Translations under genes and position numbers: made by a program | Notes under the pieces: model-generated | Told to the model about the DNA's origin: nothing | The model's input: only the letters and a program-made list of their open reading frames with translations | Database searches by the model: none | Part shown: positions 1 to 8,900 of the stretch, piece by piece | Layout of the letters: each line of letters opens with the position of its first letter | Numbering within the stretch: the stretch's first letter is position 1 | Assembly (NCBI RefSeq): GCF_024643205.1 | Contig: NZ_JAMKQJ010000004.1 | Location: 186,001 to 250,000, forward strand | Source: Parapedobacter tibetensis | Lineage (GTDB): Bacteria > Bacteroidota > Bacteroidia > Sphingobacteriales > Sphingobacteriaceae | Length of the DNA stretch: 64,000 nucleotides | Direction of reading: 5' to 3'

Positions 1-586
1 TGCGTATGCCACGTTGAGCGTATTTTTTGATCCGTTAGAAGTCATTCAATCACCTCATCTACGCGGCATCAATTGCTTTGAGCGGATTTCGAGTTATTTG
101 AGTAGGCTGGAAGATGAAGAGAAAAATCAGATCATAACCGAAAATGGAACAATGACCATTCCCATTTGTTATGGCGGTAAATTTGGCCCGGATCTGGATG
201 AAGTGGCACGGTTACATGGGATGACGGCCAACGAAGTAATCCATTTACATAGCACCGCCATTTACCATGTATACTTAATAGGCTTTACACCGGGGTTTGC
301 TTACCTTGGGGGGATGCCGGGACAATTGGCCACACCGCGCAAGTCATTTCCCCGTAGCGTTGTACCTGCCGGTTCAGTAGGTATAGCGGGCAAGCAAACG
401 GGAATATACTCGTTGGATACACCGGGTGGCTGGCAAATCATCGGTCGGACACCACTTCATCTCTTCAATCCCAACCGTGCCCAGCCCGCATTGCTGAAAG
501 CCGGGGATAAAGTGGTCTTCAAGGCAATGGAATATGATAGGTTTGAACACTACAATGGCAGCAAAGATGCAGATACGTATCATTAA
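1..586 (+). CDS. pxpB: 5-oxoprolinase subunit PxpB (KipI family), 5' end missing
   Basis: One subunit of the prokaryotic ATP-dependent 5-oxoprolinase, which opens cytosolic 5-oxoproline to glutamate. The frame runs in from the window edge: bases before the TTG at 14 read AYAT, matching the 'sLlv.YDP' stretch of KipI proteins, so the true start lies outside. KipI hallmarks seen are IPICYGG, GFTPGFAYLGGMP, TPR, VPAGSVGIAG and TPGGWQIIGRTP. pxpC follows with about 20 nt overlap. Family assignment is secure; only about 195 C-terminal residues are visible. Confidence 0.93.
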   Translation, partial: AYATLSVFFDPLEVIQSPHLRGINCFERISSYLSRLEDEEKNQIITENGTMTIPICYGGKFGPDLDEVARLHGMTANEVIHLHSTAIYHVYLIGFTPGFAYLGGMPGQLATPRKSFPRSVVPAGSVGIAGKQTGIYSLDTPGGWQIIGRTPLHLFNPNRAQPALLKAGDKVVFKAMEYDRFEHYNGSKDADTYH

Positions 587-1571
587 ACCCGGGTTATTGA
601 GCACCATGCAGGATACAGGCCGCTGGAATTACCTATCACAGGGTATGCCTATCTCCGGGGCTATGGATACCTTGTCTTCCCGCATCGCCAATTTAGCAGT
701 GGGGAATAATGCGCATGATGTGGTCATTGAATTCACCTATGGTGAAGCCGAGTTCCAAGCAGAAACCGACATCCTCCTTGCCTATTCAGGTGATGGGGCC
801 ACATTAAGGGTGAATTCCCTACCCTTGCCTCCCGATAGACCGTTGTTTATCCCATCGGGTACGAACATCCATCTTGCCAATAACCCGCTGGGCAGCCGCA
901 CTTACCTAGCTATTGCTGGTGGATGGGATGTCGCCGAAGTATTGGGCAGTAAAAGCACCTATGTCACCGCTGGGATAGGTGGATATAAGGGCAGGGCACT
1001 TGAGCCGGACGACCTATTGAACGCCTGCGGTCAACTGAACGAAACATCGGCAAGAATCCTCCAAAGCCTAAAAGGAACAACCATCAAACATTCGAAATGG
1101 GGTATTGCCCGCTGGCTTTTTTTGCCCAAGTACCGCAAAACCGTACACGTAATTCCAGCCCATGAGTTTACATGGTTTGCCGGCAAATCGGTGGTGGATT
1201 TCCTATCGACACCTTATACGGTAAGCATACAAAGTAATCGCATGGGATATCGATTGGAAGGCCCATCTATCCATCGATTTGTCAAGCAGGAATTATTATC
1301 TACCGCCGTTGTACCGGGCACGATACAGGTGACCGGGGACGGCAGTATCGTGCTATTAATGGCTGATTGCCAAACAACCGGAGGCTATCCGCGTATCGCC
1401 CAGGTAGCCGCTGTGGATATCCCATTATGCGCCCAGCTGAAGCCGGGTGATGCCGTCAATTTCAAAGAAATAAGCCGAACCGACGCTGAAAAGCTATATA
1501 TTCACCAAGAAAACCAGTTGGACAGATTGGCTATTGCCCTGAAAACCGACATGTTAACCGTTTTTAGATGA
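567..1571 (+). CDS. pxpC: 5-oxoprolinase subunit PxpC (KipA family)
   Basis: Biotin-dependent-carboxyltransferase-like (KipA) subunit that works with PxpB and PxpA in ATP-dependent 5-oxoproline hydrolysis. It opens with MQIRIIKPGLLSTMQDTGR, the usual KipA start (IKPG..tt.QD.GR), so ATG 567 is preferred over ATG 534 or 555 in the same frame. Further family features are SGAMD near the N-terminus, YLAIAGG, and SNRMGYRLEG in the C-terminal half. It overlaps the end of pxpB, and its TGA overlaps the ATG of pxpA (ATGA), indicating translational coupling. Length about 334 aa, normal for the family. Confidence 0.93.
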   Translation: MQIRIIKPGLLSTMQDTGRWNYLSQGMPISGAMDTLSSRIANLAVGNNAHDVVIEFTYGEAEFQAETDILLAYSGDGATLRVNSLPLPPDRPLFIPSGTNIHLANNPLGSRTYLAIAGGWDVAEVLGSKSTYVTAGIGGYKGRALEPDDLLNACGQLNETSARILQSLKGTTIKHSKWGIARWLFLPKYRKTVHVIPAHEFTWFAGKSVVDFLSTPYTVSIQSNRMGYRLEGPSIHRFVKQELLSTAVVPGTIQVTGDGSIVLLMADCQTTGGYPRIAQVAAVDIPLCAQLKPGDAVNFKEISRTDAEKLYIHQENQLDRLAIALKTDMLTVFR

Positions 1572-2329
1572 TTTGCATAGACTTGAATTGCGATATGGGT
1601 GAGACTGCGGGAAACCAACCCGGCTCACCGGACGAGGCACTGCTTGATTACGTCTCTTCCGCCAATATTGCCTGTGGTTTCCATGCAGGGGATGCTCAAC
1701 GGATGCAACTTACCGTCCATGCGGCGCTAACAAAAGGTGTAGCCATTGGCGCCCATCCGGGATTGCCCGATTTGGATGGTTTTGGCAGGCAGGAAATACG
1801 AGTTACTGCCAATGAAGTATACCAACTGACCACCTACCAAATCGGCGCCTTATATGGTTTCGTCAAAGCCGCTGGCGGAAAACTTCACCATGTAAAACCT
1901 CATGGAGCCTTGTACAATATGGCTGCGCGGGATGCCGACTTGGCTGGGGGGCTGGTGACTGCGTTATATGATTTTGACCCCAAGCTGATACTTTACGCAC
2001 TTGCGGGCAGCGAAATGATCAAGGCCGCCCAGGGAAAGGGTATTGCTGTAGCCGCTGAAGGGTTTTCGGATCGCACCTACCAAGCTGATGGTTCACTGAC
2101 CCCCCGAAATCACACTGATTCTTTAGTTACCGATGTACAAGAAGCAATAAAACAATCGATTATGTTAACAAAATATCAACAAGTAATCAGCGTCACCAAC
2201 TCAGTCATTTTCCATCAGGTAGACACGATGTGCATACATGGTGACACGCCCTACGCCGCGGAATTTGCTCAGGCCATCCATGGTGCGTTAGTTCAGGAAG
2301 GCATCATGATCAAAGCCCCTTCCATGTGA
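1568..2329 (+). CDS. pxpA: 5-oxoprolinase subunit PxpA (LamB/YcsF family)
   Basis: LamB/YcsF-family subunit of the PxpABC 5-oxoprolinase. Diagnostic motifs are DLNCDMGE at the N-terminus, SANIACGFHAGD, GAHPGLPD, KPHGALYN and EGFSDRTY; near the end VDTMCIHGDTP. Length 253 aa is full size. It starts at ATG 1568 inside the stop of pxpC and ends in TGATG, coupling to the permease downstream. Gene order B-C-A with a transporter matches the B. subtilis ycsF/kip region in content. Confidence 0.95.
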   Translation: MICIDLNCDMGETAGNQPGSPDEALLDYVSSANIACGFHAGDAQRMQLTVHAALTKGVAIGAHPGLPDLDGFGRQEIRVTANEVYQLTTYQIGALYGFVKAAGGKLHHVKPHGALYNMAARDADLAGGLVTALYDFDPKLILYALAGSEMIKAAQGKGIAVAAEGFSDRTYQADGSLTPRNHTDSLVTDVQEAIKQSIMLTKYQQVISVTNSVIFHQVDTMCIHGDTPYAAEFAQAIHGALVQEGIMIKAPSM

Positions 2330-3504
2330 TGGGGAAATACAACTGGAGTGTTTTATTGGGTGCAGCCTTCCTGATGGCCACATCAGCTATCGGCCCTGGT
2401 TTTCTGACACAAACCGCCGTTTTCACGGCCCAATTGGGGGCAAATTTCGGTTTCATTATCCTGCTTTCCATTTTGATAGATGCGGTGGCCCAACTGAATA
2501 TATGGCGGGTTATCACCGTTGCAGACCAACCGGCCCAGGAAGTTGCCAATCGTGTATTACCCGGCTTGGGTTACCTGGTTTCTTTTTTGGTTTTCCTTGG
2601 CGGCATGGCCTTCAATATTGGCAACCTTGCCGGCGCAGGCCTAGGCCTGAACGTATTGGCGGGATTGGATGTGGAACACGGAGCCATCATCAGTGCCGCC
2701 ATTGCCATTGGCATCTTTCTTTATAAGGAAGCCGGTAAAGCAATGGATTTGTTTACCAAGGGACTTGGCCTGCTTATGATTATGCTTATGCTTTATGTCG
2801 CCTATCAAAGCAAACCTCCTATGGCAGAAGCCCTTGTCCGGTCAGTTGCACCCACGCAATTCAGTTTTGCAGCGGTGCTCACTATCGTAGGGGGCACGGT
2901 GGGTGGTTACATTACCTTTGCGGGGGCACATCGGCTATTGGATGCCCGTATAACGGGCCAAGAAAACCTTCGAGCAGTAAACAGAGGAGCTATCGGTGCC
3001 ATTGGCATCGCTTCATTGATGCGCGTCCTTTTGTTCGTCACTGCATTGGGGGTCATCAGTGCAGGCAATGTGTTGGATAGCAATAATCCACCCGCTTCCA
3101 TTTTCAAGCTCGCCAGTGGTCAGATTGGATACAAGTTGTTTGGTTTAGTCATGTGGTCCGCGGCCATTACCTCCGTTGTCGGCGCCGCCTATACGTCAGT
3201 TTCTTTTATCCGGAACTTCCACCCACGGATAGCACGGTTAAATCGCACAGTGACCATCGGCTTCATCTTAGTTTCCTGCATCATATATGTGATCGTTGGC
3301 CGACCCATCAAAACGCTAATCGTTGTAGGAGCGCTCAATGGGCTAATCTTACCACTTTCGCTTGGTATCATGCTGGTCGCTGCCTATCGCTCCAAGATTG
3401 TAGGTGCATATAAACAACCGCTTTGGCTGAGTGTCCCCGGAGTAGCCGTGGTACTTCTCATGACATGGATGGGGTATCAAACCATTGTCCAGCTATTGGA
3501 ATGA
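2329..3504 (+). CDS. NRAMP-related permease of the 5-oxoprolinase operon
   Basis: Inner-membrane transporter of about 391 aa with ten or eleven hydrophobic segments. It aligns by eye with NRAMP/YcsG proteins: an early SAIGPGFLTQTA segment, then NIGNLAGAGLGLN and GGTVGGYITFAGAHRLLD. The metal-binding DPGN of true NRAMP manganese/iron transporters is GPGF here, so the metal-coordinating Asp and Asn are absent. Given its overlap with pxpA (TGATG; GTG 2326 is an alternative start), it may carry 5-oxoproline or a counter-ion rather than a divalent metal. Family call is good; substrate is inference. Confidence 0.8.
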   Translation: MGKYNWSVLLGAAFLMATSAIGPGFLTQTAVFTAQLGANFGFIILLSILIDAVAQLNIWRVITVADQPAQEVANRVLPGLGYLVSFLVFLGGMAFNIGNLAGAGLGLNVLAGLDVEHGAIISAAIAIGIFLYKEAGKAMDLFTKGLGLLMIMLMLYVAYQSKPPMAEALVRSVAPTQFSFAAVLTIVGGTVGGYITFAGAHRLLDARITGQENLRAVNRGAIGAIGIASLMRVLLFVTALGVISAGNVLDSNNPPASIFKLASGQIGYKLFGLVMWSAAITSVVGAAYTSVSFIRNFHPRIARLNRTVTIGFILVSCIIYVIVGRPIKTLIVVGALNGLILPLSLGIMLVAAYRSKIVGAYKQPLWLSVPGVAVVLLMTWMGYQTIVQLLE

Positions 3505-3524
3505 TATTATTTCCATAATTTGCA

Positions 3525-3532
3525 TACCTTTG
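3525..3532 (+). promoter_or_regulatory. Bacteroidetes-type -7 element (TACCTTTG)
   Basis: TACCTTTG fits the TAnnTTTG -7 consensus of the Bacteroidetes housekeeping sigma factor. It lies 28 nt before the start of the P-type ATPase gene and 20 nt after the stop of the permease gene, so the ATPase probably has its own promoter. No convincing -33 TTTG is seen. Confidence 0.5.
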
Positions 3533-3560
3533 GGTATTACTGTTTATTGAAGCATTTTAT

Positions 3561-5588
3561 ATGATGATGAATACCGATCCAAACCATATACATACCTATG
3601 ACGAACAAGGCCGGCGGACCTGCTGCACCATGGAAGAACATGTATATGAGAAGGCTGGAGCGTCTGATTTGCTCGATGCTGTTGGCGATAAGCAGATACC
3701 TCAAGTCCAACCTAAAGAATATCCTATCTTCCGGTTGTTTTTACCAGCCATCATCAGCTTGGTATTATTGCTGCTGGGACTCAGTTTCGACCAAGGGTGG
3801 ATATCCCGGCCGGCATTTTTCGCGGGCTGGGTACGCATAGGTTGGTATGCGGCTGCCTATGCACCCGTAGGCCTCCCGGTCATATGGGAAATGCTGCAAG
3901 CCTTTGCCAAAAGAGAGTTTTTTTCTGAATTTACCCTAATGACCATAGCCACCATCGGGGCATTTCTCATTGGCGAATATCCTGAAGGCGTGGCCGTAAT
4001 GCTATTTTATACCGTGGGGGAAAACTTCCAAAGCATGGCAGTACGCCGCGCAAAGGGAAATATCAAGGCCTTGCTGGACCAGCGCCCGGATGAAGTGACC
4101 GTTCTTGAAAACAATGTACCGCGCCCAGCTAAAGCCGAAACCGTAGCCATCGGGCAAACCATACAGCTCAGGCCGGGCGATAAGCTGGCATTGGATGGCG
4201 AGTTGCTTTCTGATGGCGCTTCCTTCAACACGTCAGCGCTAACCGGCGAAAGCAAACCGCAGACCAAGACCAAAGGAGAGCCTGTACTGGCAGGCATGAT
4301 CAACCTAAATAGGGTCGCCCTGGTGAAAATCACCACCGCTTATACCGATAGCAAACTCAGTAAAATTATCGACCTGGTACAGCATGCCACCACCCGAAAA
4401 GCGCCCACCGAATTATTCATCCGTAAATTTGCGAAGGTCTATACCCCTATTGTGGTGCTGCTGGCCCTACTTATCACGGTAATGCCTTATTTCTTCCTTG
4501 CCGATTACGTGTTTGCCGATTGGCTGTACCGGGCACTTGTTTTCCTAGTCATCTCTTGCCCTTGCGCCTTGGTTATTTCCATCCCGCTCGGCTATTTTGG
4601 AGGCATTGGCGCCGGCAGTCGTCATGGCATCCTTTTCAAGGGAGGCAATTTTTTGGACACCATGGCTGGTGTGAAGCAAGTGGTTATGGACAAAACCGGC
4701 ACCCTCACCAAGGGAGTTTTTAAGGTTCAAGAAGTGCTGATGGAAGAGGGGTTCGACCAACAAGAAATGCTTCAGTTGGTCAACGCGCTGGAAAGCAATA
4801 GCACCCATCCTGTAGCTACGGCCATCCATGAATATGTGGGGCAGGTAGACCGAAGCATCTCCTTGGGCCATGTGGAGGAAATAGCGGGGCACGGCCTCAA
4901 GGCCACCGTGGATGGCAAGGAGTTGCTTGTAGGCAATTTCAAGCTGATGGACAAATTTGACGTCACCTATGGCGCCGACCTTTCAGACATCGTGCATACG
5001 GTCATTGCCATAGCTTATGATGGTCGTTTTGCGGGCTATCTCTCCATTGCCGATGCAATCAAGCCCGATGCGGCAGAAACCATCCGGCAATTGAAGGCTC
5101 TGAGCATAACACCAACGATGCTAAGCGGCGATAAATCAGCCGTGGTGCGGGCAGTCGCTGAAAAATTGGGCATCGCGCATGCATATGGTGATTTATTGCC
5201 GGAAGATAAAGTAAATAAAATCAATGAAATAAAGGCAATGAATGTAAGTGTAGCTTTTGTGGGCGATGGGGTAAACGATGCGCCAGTGATTGCGCTGAGT
5301 GATGTGGGCATCGCCATGGGTGGACTGGGTAGTGATGCCACCATCGAAACAGCCGACGTGGTCATCCAAGACGATGCCCCCGGTAAGATCCCTGTGGCCA
5401 TCCGCATTGGCAAGGCCACCAAAAAAATAGTTTGGCAAAATATCACGATGGCTTTTGTGGTCAAAGCCACTGTACTAGCCCTCGGTGCCGGAGGATTGGC
5501 CAGTATGTGGGAGGCTGTGTTTGCCGATGTTGGAGTGGCTTTACTGGCCATTCTGAACGCCGTACGCATACAACGCATGAAATTTTAA
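3561..5588 (+). CDS. Heavy-metal-translocating P-type ATPase (Zn/Cd/Pb-type, P1B-2)
   Basis: Inner-membrane metal exporter powered by ATP. Core motifs: CPC in the transport helix (C333-P-C335), DKTGTLTKG with the phosphorylated D377, the HP motif near H416, GDGVNDAP about residue 568, and a last helix with K and DVGVALLAILNA, typical of the Zn/Cd/Pb subgroup. There is no GMTCxxC heavy-metal domain; instead the first ~30 residues hold a short His/Cys stretch (HIHTYDEQ, then RRTCC). Length 675 aa. ATG 3561 is one of three in-frame ATGs in a row. Exact metal is not readable from sequence. Confidence 0.92.
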   Translation: MMMNTDPNHIHTYDEQGRRTCCTMEEHVYEKAGASDLLDAVGDKQIPQVQPKEYPIFRLFLPAIISLVLLLLGLSFDQGWISRPAFFAGWVRIGWYAAAYAPVGLPVIWEMLQAFAKREFFSEFTLMTIATIGAFLIGEYPEGVAVMLFYTVGENFQSMAVRRAKGNIKALLDQRPDEVTVLENNVPRPAKAETVAIGQTIQLRPGDKLALDGELLSDGASFNTSALTGESKPQTKTKGEPVLAGMINLNRVALVKITTAYTDSKLSKIIDLVQHATTRKAPTELFIRKFAKVYTPIVVLLALLITVMPYFFLADYVFADWLYRALVFLVISCPCALVISIPLGYFGGIGAGSRHGILFKGGNFLDTMAGVKQVVMDKTGTLTKGVFKVQEVLMEEGFDQQEMLQLVNALESNSTHPVATAIHEYVGQVDRSISLGHVEEIAGHGLKATVDGKELLVGNFKLMDKFDVTYGADLSDIVHTVIAIAYDGRFAGYLSIADAIKPDAAETIRQLKALSITPTMLSGDKSAVVRAVAEKLGIAHAYGDLLPEDKVNKINEIKAMNVSVAFVGDGVNDAPVIALSDVGIAMGGLGSDATIETADVVIQDDAPGKIPVAIRIGKATKKIVWQNITMAFVVKATVLALGAGGLASMWEAVFADVGVALLAILNAVRIQRMKF

Positions 5589-5745
5589 ATCAAACTATAC
5601 GTTAGCACGACTTTATTATCTCATTATATTTTCGTATATTCGCAAAAAGTAGCACTGTGCCTTTCGTATTTGCTCCCCAGATTGCAAATCCTCGAGCACT
5701 ATAATTGTATACTAGCGAACCGCATGTTTAATTTAAAATTTATAA

Positions 5746-6213
5746 ATGGGAAGATCACAAGAAACATTCAGTAAAAAAGAAAACACTAAAAAGCGCCTTC
5801 AGAAGAAGAAGGAAAAAGAGCAGCGCCGGGAGGAAAAACGGCAAACAGGTACATCTCCCAAGAGCAAGAGCCTGGATGAGATGCTGGCTTATGTGGATGA
5901 AAACGGCAACCTCTCCACTGTACCACCAGATCCGAAGAAACTGAAAAAGGTATCAGCTGAGGAAATTATGATCAGCACACCGAAACTAGAAGCCATAGAA
6001 GATGGCGATGGCACACGAATAGGCCGTGTGTCTTATTTCAATGAAGCAAAGGGTTATGGCTTTATATCAGACGCGCAAACAGGGGAGCGTGTATTCATAC
6101 ACATCAATGACCTTGCCGAACCGGTATTGGTAGACGACCAAGTGGAATTTGTCGTCAAAAATGGCCCCCGTGGCCTACAGGCAGAATCCGTAAAGAAACT
6201 TAGCAACACATAG
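5746..6213 (+). CDS. Cold-shock-domain protein with charged N-terminal extension
   Basis: Single-strand nucleic-acid-binding protein of 155 aa. Residues 1 to about 65 are Lys/Glu/Arg-rich and probably disordered. Residues about 88-152 form the cold-shock domain, with the RNP1-like KGYGFI and RNP2-like VFIHI motifs. Such extended CSD proteins are common in Bacteroidetes. It stands alone, with 157 nt of upstream leader and a clear terminator downstream. A role in RNA chaperoning is inferred from the domain. Confidence 0.85.
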   Translation: MGRSQETFSKKENTKKRLQKKKEKEQRREEKRQTGTSPKSKSLDEMLAYVDENGNLSTVPPDPKKLKKVSAEEIMISTPKLEAIEDGDGTRIGRVSYFNEAKGYGFISDAQTGERVFIHINDLAEPVLVDDQVEFVVKNGPRGLQAESVKKLSNT

Positions 6214-6218
6214 CGAAA

Positions 6219-6246
6219 AGGCTGCTCCAATTGGGCAGCTTTTTTT
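6219..6246 (+). terminator. Rho-independent terminator of the cold-shock gene
   Basis: GCTGC/GCAGC stem extended by CC/GG, a short AATT-containing loop, then seven T residues, starting a few bases after the stop at 6213. Confidence 0.8.
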
Positions 6247-6359
6247 GTATGATCGCCCACACCTTCCCTCACGGTATACAGAACTGACTTCATGGATGTG
6301 GCATTCCATATGCATGGAATGCCACCCAGTCCATAAAAGGAACGCGGTGATTTATAACA

Positions 6360-8240
6360 TTACTGCGTTTCTACCGCCAAATCATTGCTTTTGGAAAGTA
6401 GTTTAGCGCTCTCGGCCAAACGAATGAATTCAGCCCGGTAGCCTTCGCCATCGACTCCTTTTGCTGCCTTGGCCCGGGCAATGAGCTCATCATAACCTGA
6501 TTGCTGCTTATATTCGGAATCGCGCAAAAGCATGCCCAGCTCGGCAACGGCACTGGCAAAACGGAAATCTTCACTTGTTTTCGATAAATCTTGCGGCTTG
6601 TCCGCAATGGCCACTTGTTGCATGCGGCTTTTTTCGCCATGTGGGTCTTTATACCGGAATTTGATATTGGCTACTTCAGACGAATTGGAAACCACGGTAT
6701 TGCCCTTGGTCTGTTGGTATTTCAGCGGGTCTACATCACCTGGGTAATCGCTCTTCACCCCTACCGGGACGATTTCATACAGTGCCGTGACTGTGTGGCC
6801 CACGCCCATGTCGCCCCCCAGTTTCTGGTCGTTGTTGAAATCTTCCTTTTCCAATAGACGGTTTTCGTAGCCCACCAATCGATAAGCCTGTACTTTAGCG
6901 GGGTTGAATTCTACCTGTATTTTCACATCTTTAGCCACGGTAAATAGCGTGCCGCCAAACTCCGTGACCATCGCCTTACGGGCTTCCATGATGTTGTCGA
7001 TATACGCGTAGTTGCCATGCCCTTTATTAGCCATTAGCTCCATTTTACTGTCCTTGAGGTTGCCCATACCAAAGCCCAGCACCGATAGGCTCACCCCAGA
7101 TTCCCGCTCCTTGGCGATAAGATGTTCCATATCGCCATCGCTGGACGGCCCCACATTGAAATCCCCGTCTGAAGCAAGGATGATCCGGTTATTTCCGCCC
7201 TTGATGAAATGCTCACGAGCAGTACGGTAGGCCAGCTTCAGGCCAGCTCCCCCGGCGGTAGATCCGCTGGCCACCAATCCGTCAATGGCATCCTTGATTT
7301 TTGTTTTCTGATTGCCAGGTGTACGCTCCAGCTTTAACTCCGATGTACCCGCATACGTAACGATGGATACATGGTCATTGTCCCGTAATTGATCGACCAA
7401 CATTTTCATCGAAGCCTTTACCAAGGGTAGTCGATTCATGCTGGCCATGGAGCCAGATACATCCAACAAAAACACGAGATTGGACGGAGGAAGTTGGTCG
7501 GTGGGCACTGATTTAGCCTTTAATCCGATTCGTAGCAATTGGTGCTTCGGATTCCATGGGGCTATCGAAAGCTCAGTGTGGATAGCTACTGGATCGCCGT
7601 TGGATGGGCCCTTTAGGTTGTATTGAAAATAGTTTACCATCTCTTCAATACGCACTGCATCTGTTGGGGGCAACTGCCCGTTGTTGATGAAACGGCGCAC
7701 GTTGCTGTAAGATGCGGCATCTACATCGATTGCGAACGTGGATAATGGCTCGCTCTTCGGGTTGAAAAAGCGGTTTTCCGTTATACCTTTATAGGATTCG
7801 GAATCCATCGCATATAACATCGGAGGGCGACTTTCATAGGCAATCCGATGCCTTGTTCCCGTCGTCACACCTGCGACGCGGCCGATAAGTACATTTTTCA
7901 GTTGAGTGCCATTGCCTACTACAACTATTTCTTCTAATGCCTGAACCGATGGATTAAGCCAAACATCCAGCTTATCGGATTTGCCAATCCCCATCCGTTG
8001 GGTTTCATACCCAATAAACTGGAACACCAGGTATTTATCCCCTTTGGCTAGGGCAATGGAATAATGGCCATTGGCATCGGTTTGTGCCCGGGCATTGTGA
8101 CCTTCTACCTTTACGGATACGCCGGCTAACAGTGTCCCGTTAGCTTTGTCATAAACCGTTCCGCTGATCTGTCGCGGAGTACTGTTCCTAAATCCCACCA
8201 GGGATAGCGTCAGCACGATTACATAAAAATAAGTCTTCAT
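6360..8240 (-). CDS. Exported von Willebrand factor A protein with carboxypeptidase-like N-terminal domain
   Basis: Starting at ATG 8240 (MKTYFYVIVLTLSLVG) it has a signal peptide and about 626 aa; the open frame extends to 8432 but would overlap the divergent sigma gene. Domains: carboxypeptidase-regulatory-like beta-sandwich (~25-105); a short segment reading EEIVVVG then IGRVAGV, which resembles a SusC plug without a barrel; the YfbK-type N-domain (ENRFFNP, TFAIDVDAASYSNVRR); a VWA domain with MIDAS DVSGS near residue 257 and later SDGDFNVG; and a C-terminal DUF3520-like domain. Divergent from a sigma/anti-sigma pair; it probably belongs to the same envelope system. Function unknown. Confidence 0.85.
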   Translation of the reverse strand: MKTYFYVIVLTLSLVGFRNSTPRQISGTVYDKANGTLLAGVSVKVEGHNARAQTDANGHYSIALAKGDKYLVFQFIGYETQRMGIGKSDKLDVWLNPSVQALEEIVVVGNGTQLKNVLIGRVAGVTTGTRHRIAYESRPPMLYAMDSESYKGITENRFFNPKSEPLSTFAIDVDAASYSNVRRFINNGQLPPTDAVRIEEMVNYFQYNLKGPSNGDPVAIHTELSIAPWNPKHQLLRIGLKAKSVPTDQLPPSNLVFLLDVSGSMASMNRLPLVKASMKMLVDQLRDNDHVSIVTYAGTSELKLERTPGNQKTKIKDAIDGLVASGSTAGGAGLKLAYRTAREHFIKGGNNRIILASDGDFNVGPSSDGDMEHLIAKERESGVSLSVLGFGMGNLKDSKMELMANKGHGNYAYIDNIMEARKAMVTEFGGTLFTVAKDVKIQVEFNPAKVQAYRLVGYENRLLEKEDFNNDQKLGGDMGVGHTVTALYEIVPVGVKSDYPGDVDPLKYQQTKGNTVVSNSSEVANIKFRYKDPHGEKSRMQQVAIADKPQDLSKTSEDFRFASAVAELGMLLRDSEYKQQSGYDELIARAKAAKGVDGEGYRAEFIRLAESAKLLSKSNDLAVETQ

Positions 8241-8318
8241 GGTATTGAATTTTGGCCAAGGATGCATCAATAAGTATATTTCCATAAACAAGAAAAATAA
8301 TTTATTTTGCCCATCACA
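8241..8318. promoter_or_regulatory. Divergent promoter region between VWA gene and sigma factor
   Basis: AT-rich 78-nt interval between two outward-facing starts. On the plus strand TATTTTG occurs at about 8303-8309, a weak match to the -7 consensus just upstream of ATG 8319. It must hold promoters for both directions and is the natural place for autoregulation by the sigma factor. Confidence 0.4.
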
Positions 8319-8900
8319 ATGAATCGGTTCGGCAACTCCAAAAAACCAGACACAGCAAACGATGAACAGCTGTTGAAGCGTTATCGCGAAACGGGGGATT
8401 TGGCTGTGCTGGGGGATTTGTTTCACACCCATGCGGAAATGGTGTATTACGTATGCTTCCGGTATTTACAGGATAGCGAACGCAGCAAGGATGCCGTCAT
8501 GCAAATCTTTGAGGAACTGATAACCAAGGTAAACAAACAGGAAATCCGGCAATTTGGAAGCTGGCTCTATGTATTGAGCCGCAACCATTGCCTGATGCAA
8601 CTACGTTCGGAAAAGAAGATGCAGCAAATTTCTCTTGATGAATTTGTGGAATTTCCGATAGCTGCGCATCAGGAGGATAGCCATGAAAACAAGGAGAAAC
8701 AACTTACAGCGCTTGAACACTGTTTGGAAAAGCTCCCTGAAAAGCAAAAACGTAGCATTGATTTGTTTTTTATGGACGAAAAGTGCTACAAGGAAATAGC
8801 CGAGATGACCGGATATAGCTTAAAGGATGTAAAAAGTTACATCCAAAATGGGAAAAGGAACTTGAAAATATGCATGGAGGCAACCCATGAAGAAGCATAA
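8319..8900 (+). CDS. RNA polymerase sigma-70 family factor (ECF-like)
   Basis: About 193 aa. Region 2 is seen around residues 20-90 (LLKRYRETGD, MVYYVCFRYLQD, FGSWLYVLSRN) and region 4 around 130-185 (LPEKQKRSIDLFFMDEKCYKEIAE, a helix-turn-helix, then KSYIQNGKRNLK). ATG 8319 is chosen over an upstream TTG. The gene overlaps the next by 14 nt. Such sigma factors are usually held by the membrane anti-sigma encoded beside them. Confidence 0.88.
   Translation: MNRFGNSKKPDTANDEQLLKRYRETGDLAVLGDLFHTHAEMVYYVCFRYLQDSERSKDAVMQIFEELITKVNKQEIRQFGSWLYVLSRNHCLMQLRSEKKMQQISLDEFVEFPIAAHQEDSHENKEKQLTALEHCLEKLPEKQKRSIDLFFMDEKCYKEIAEMTGYSLKDVKSYIQNGKRNLKICMEATHEEA

Noticed and set aside
5036..5578. 180-aa minus-strand frame
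   Set aside because: Antisense shadow of the P-type ATPase; composition is low-complexity Ala/Ser/Thr as expected from reversed codons.
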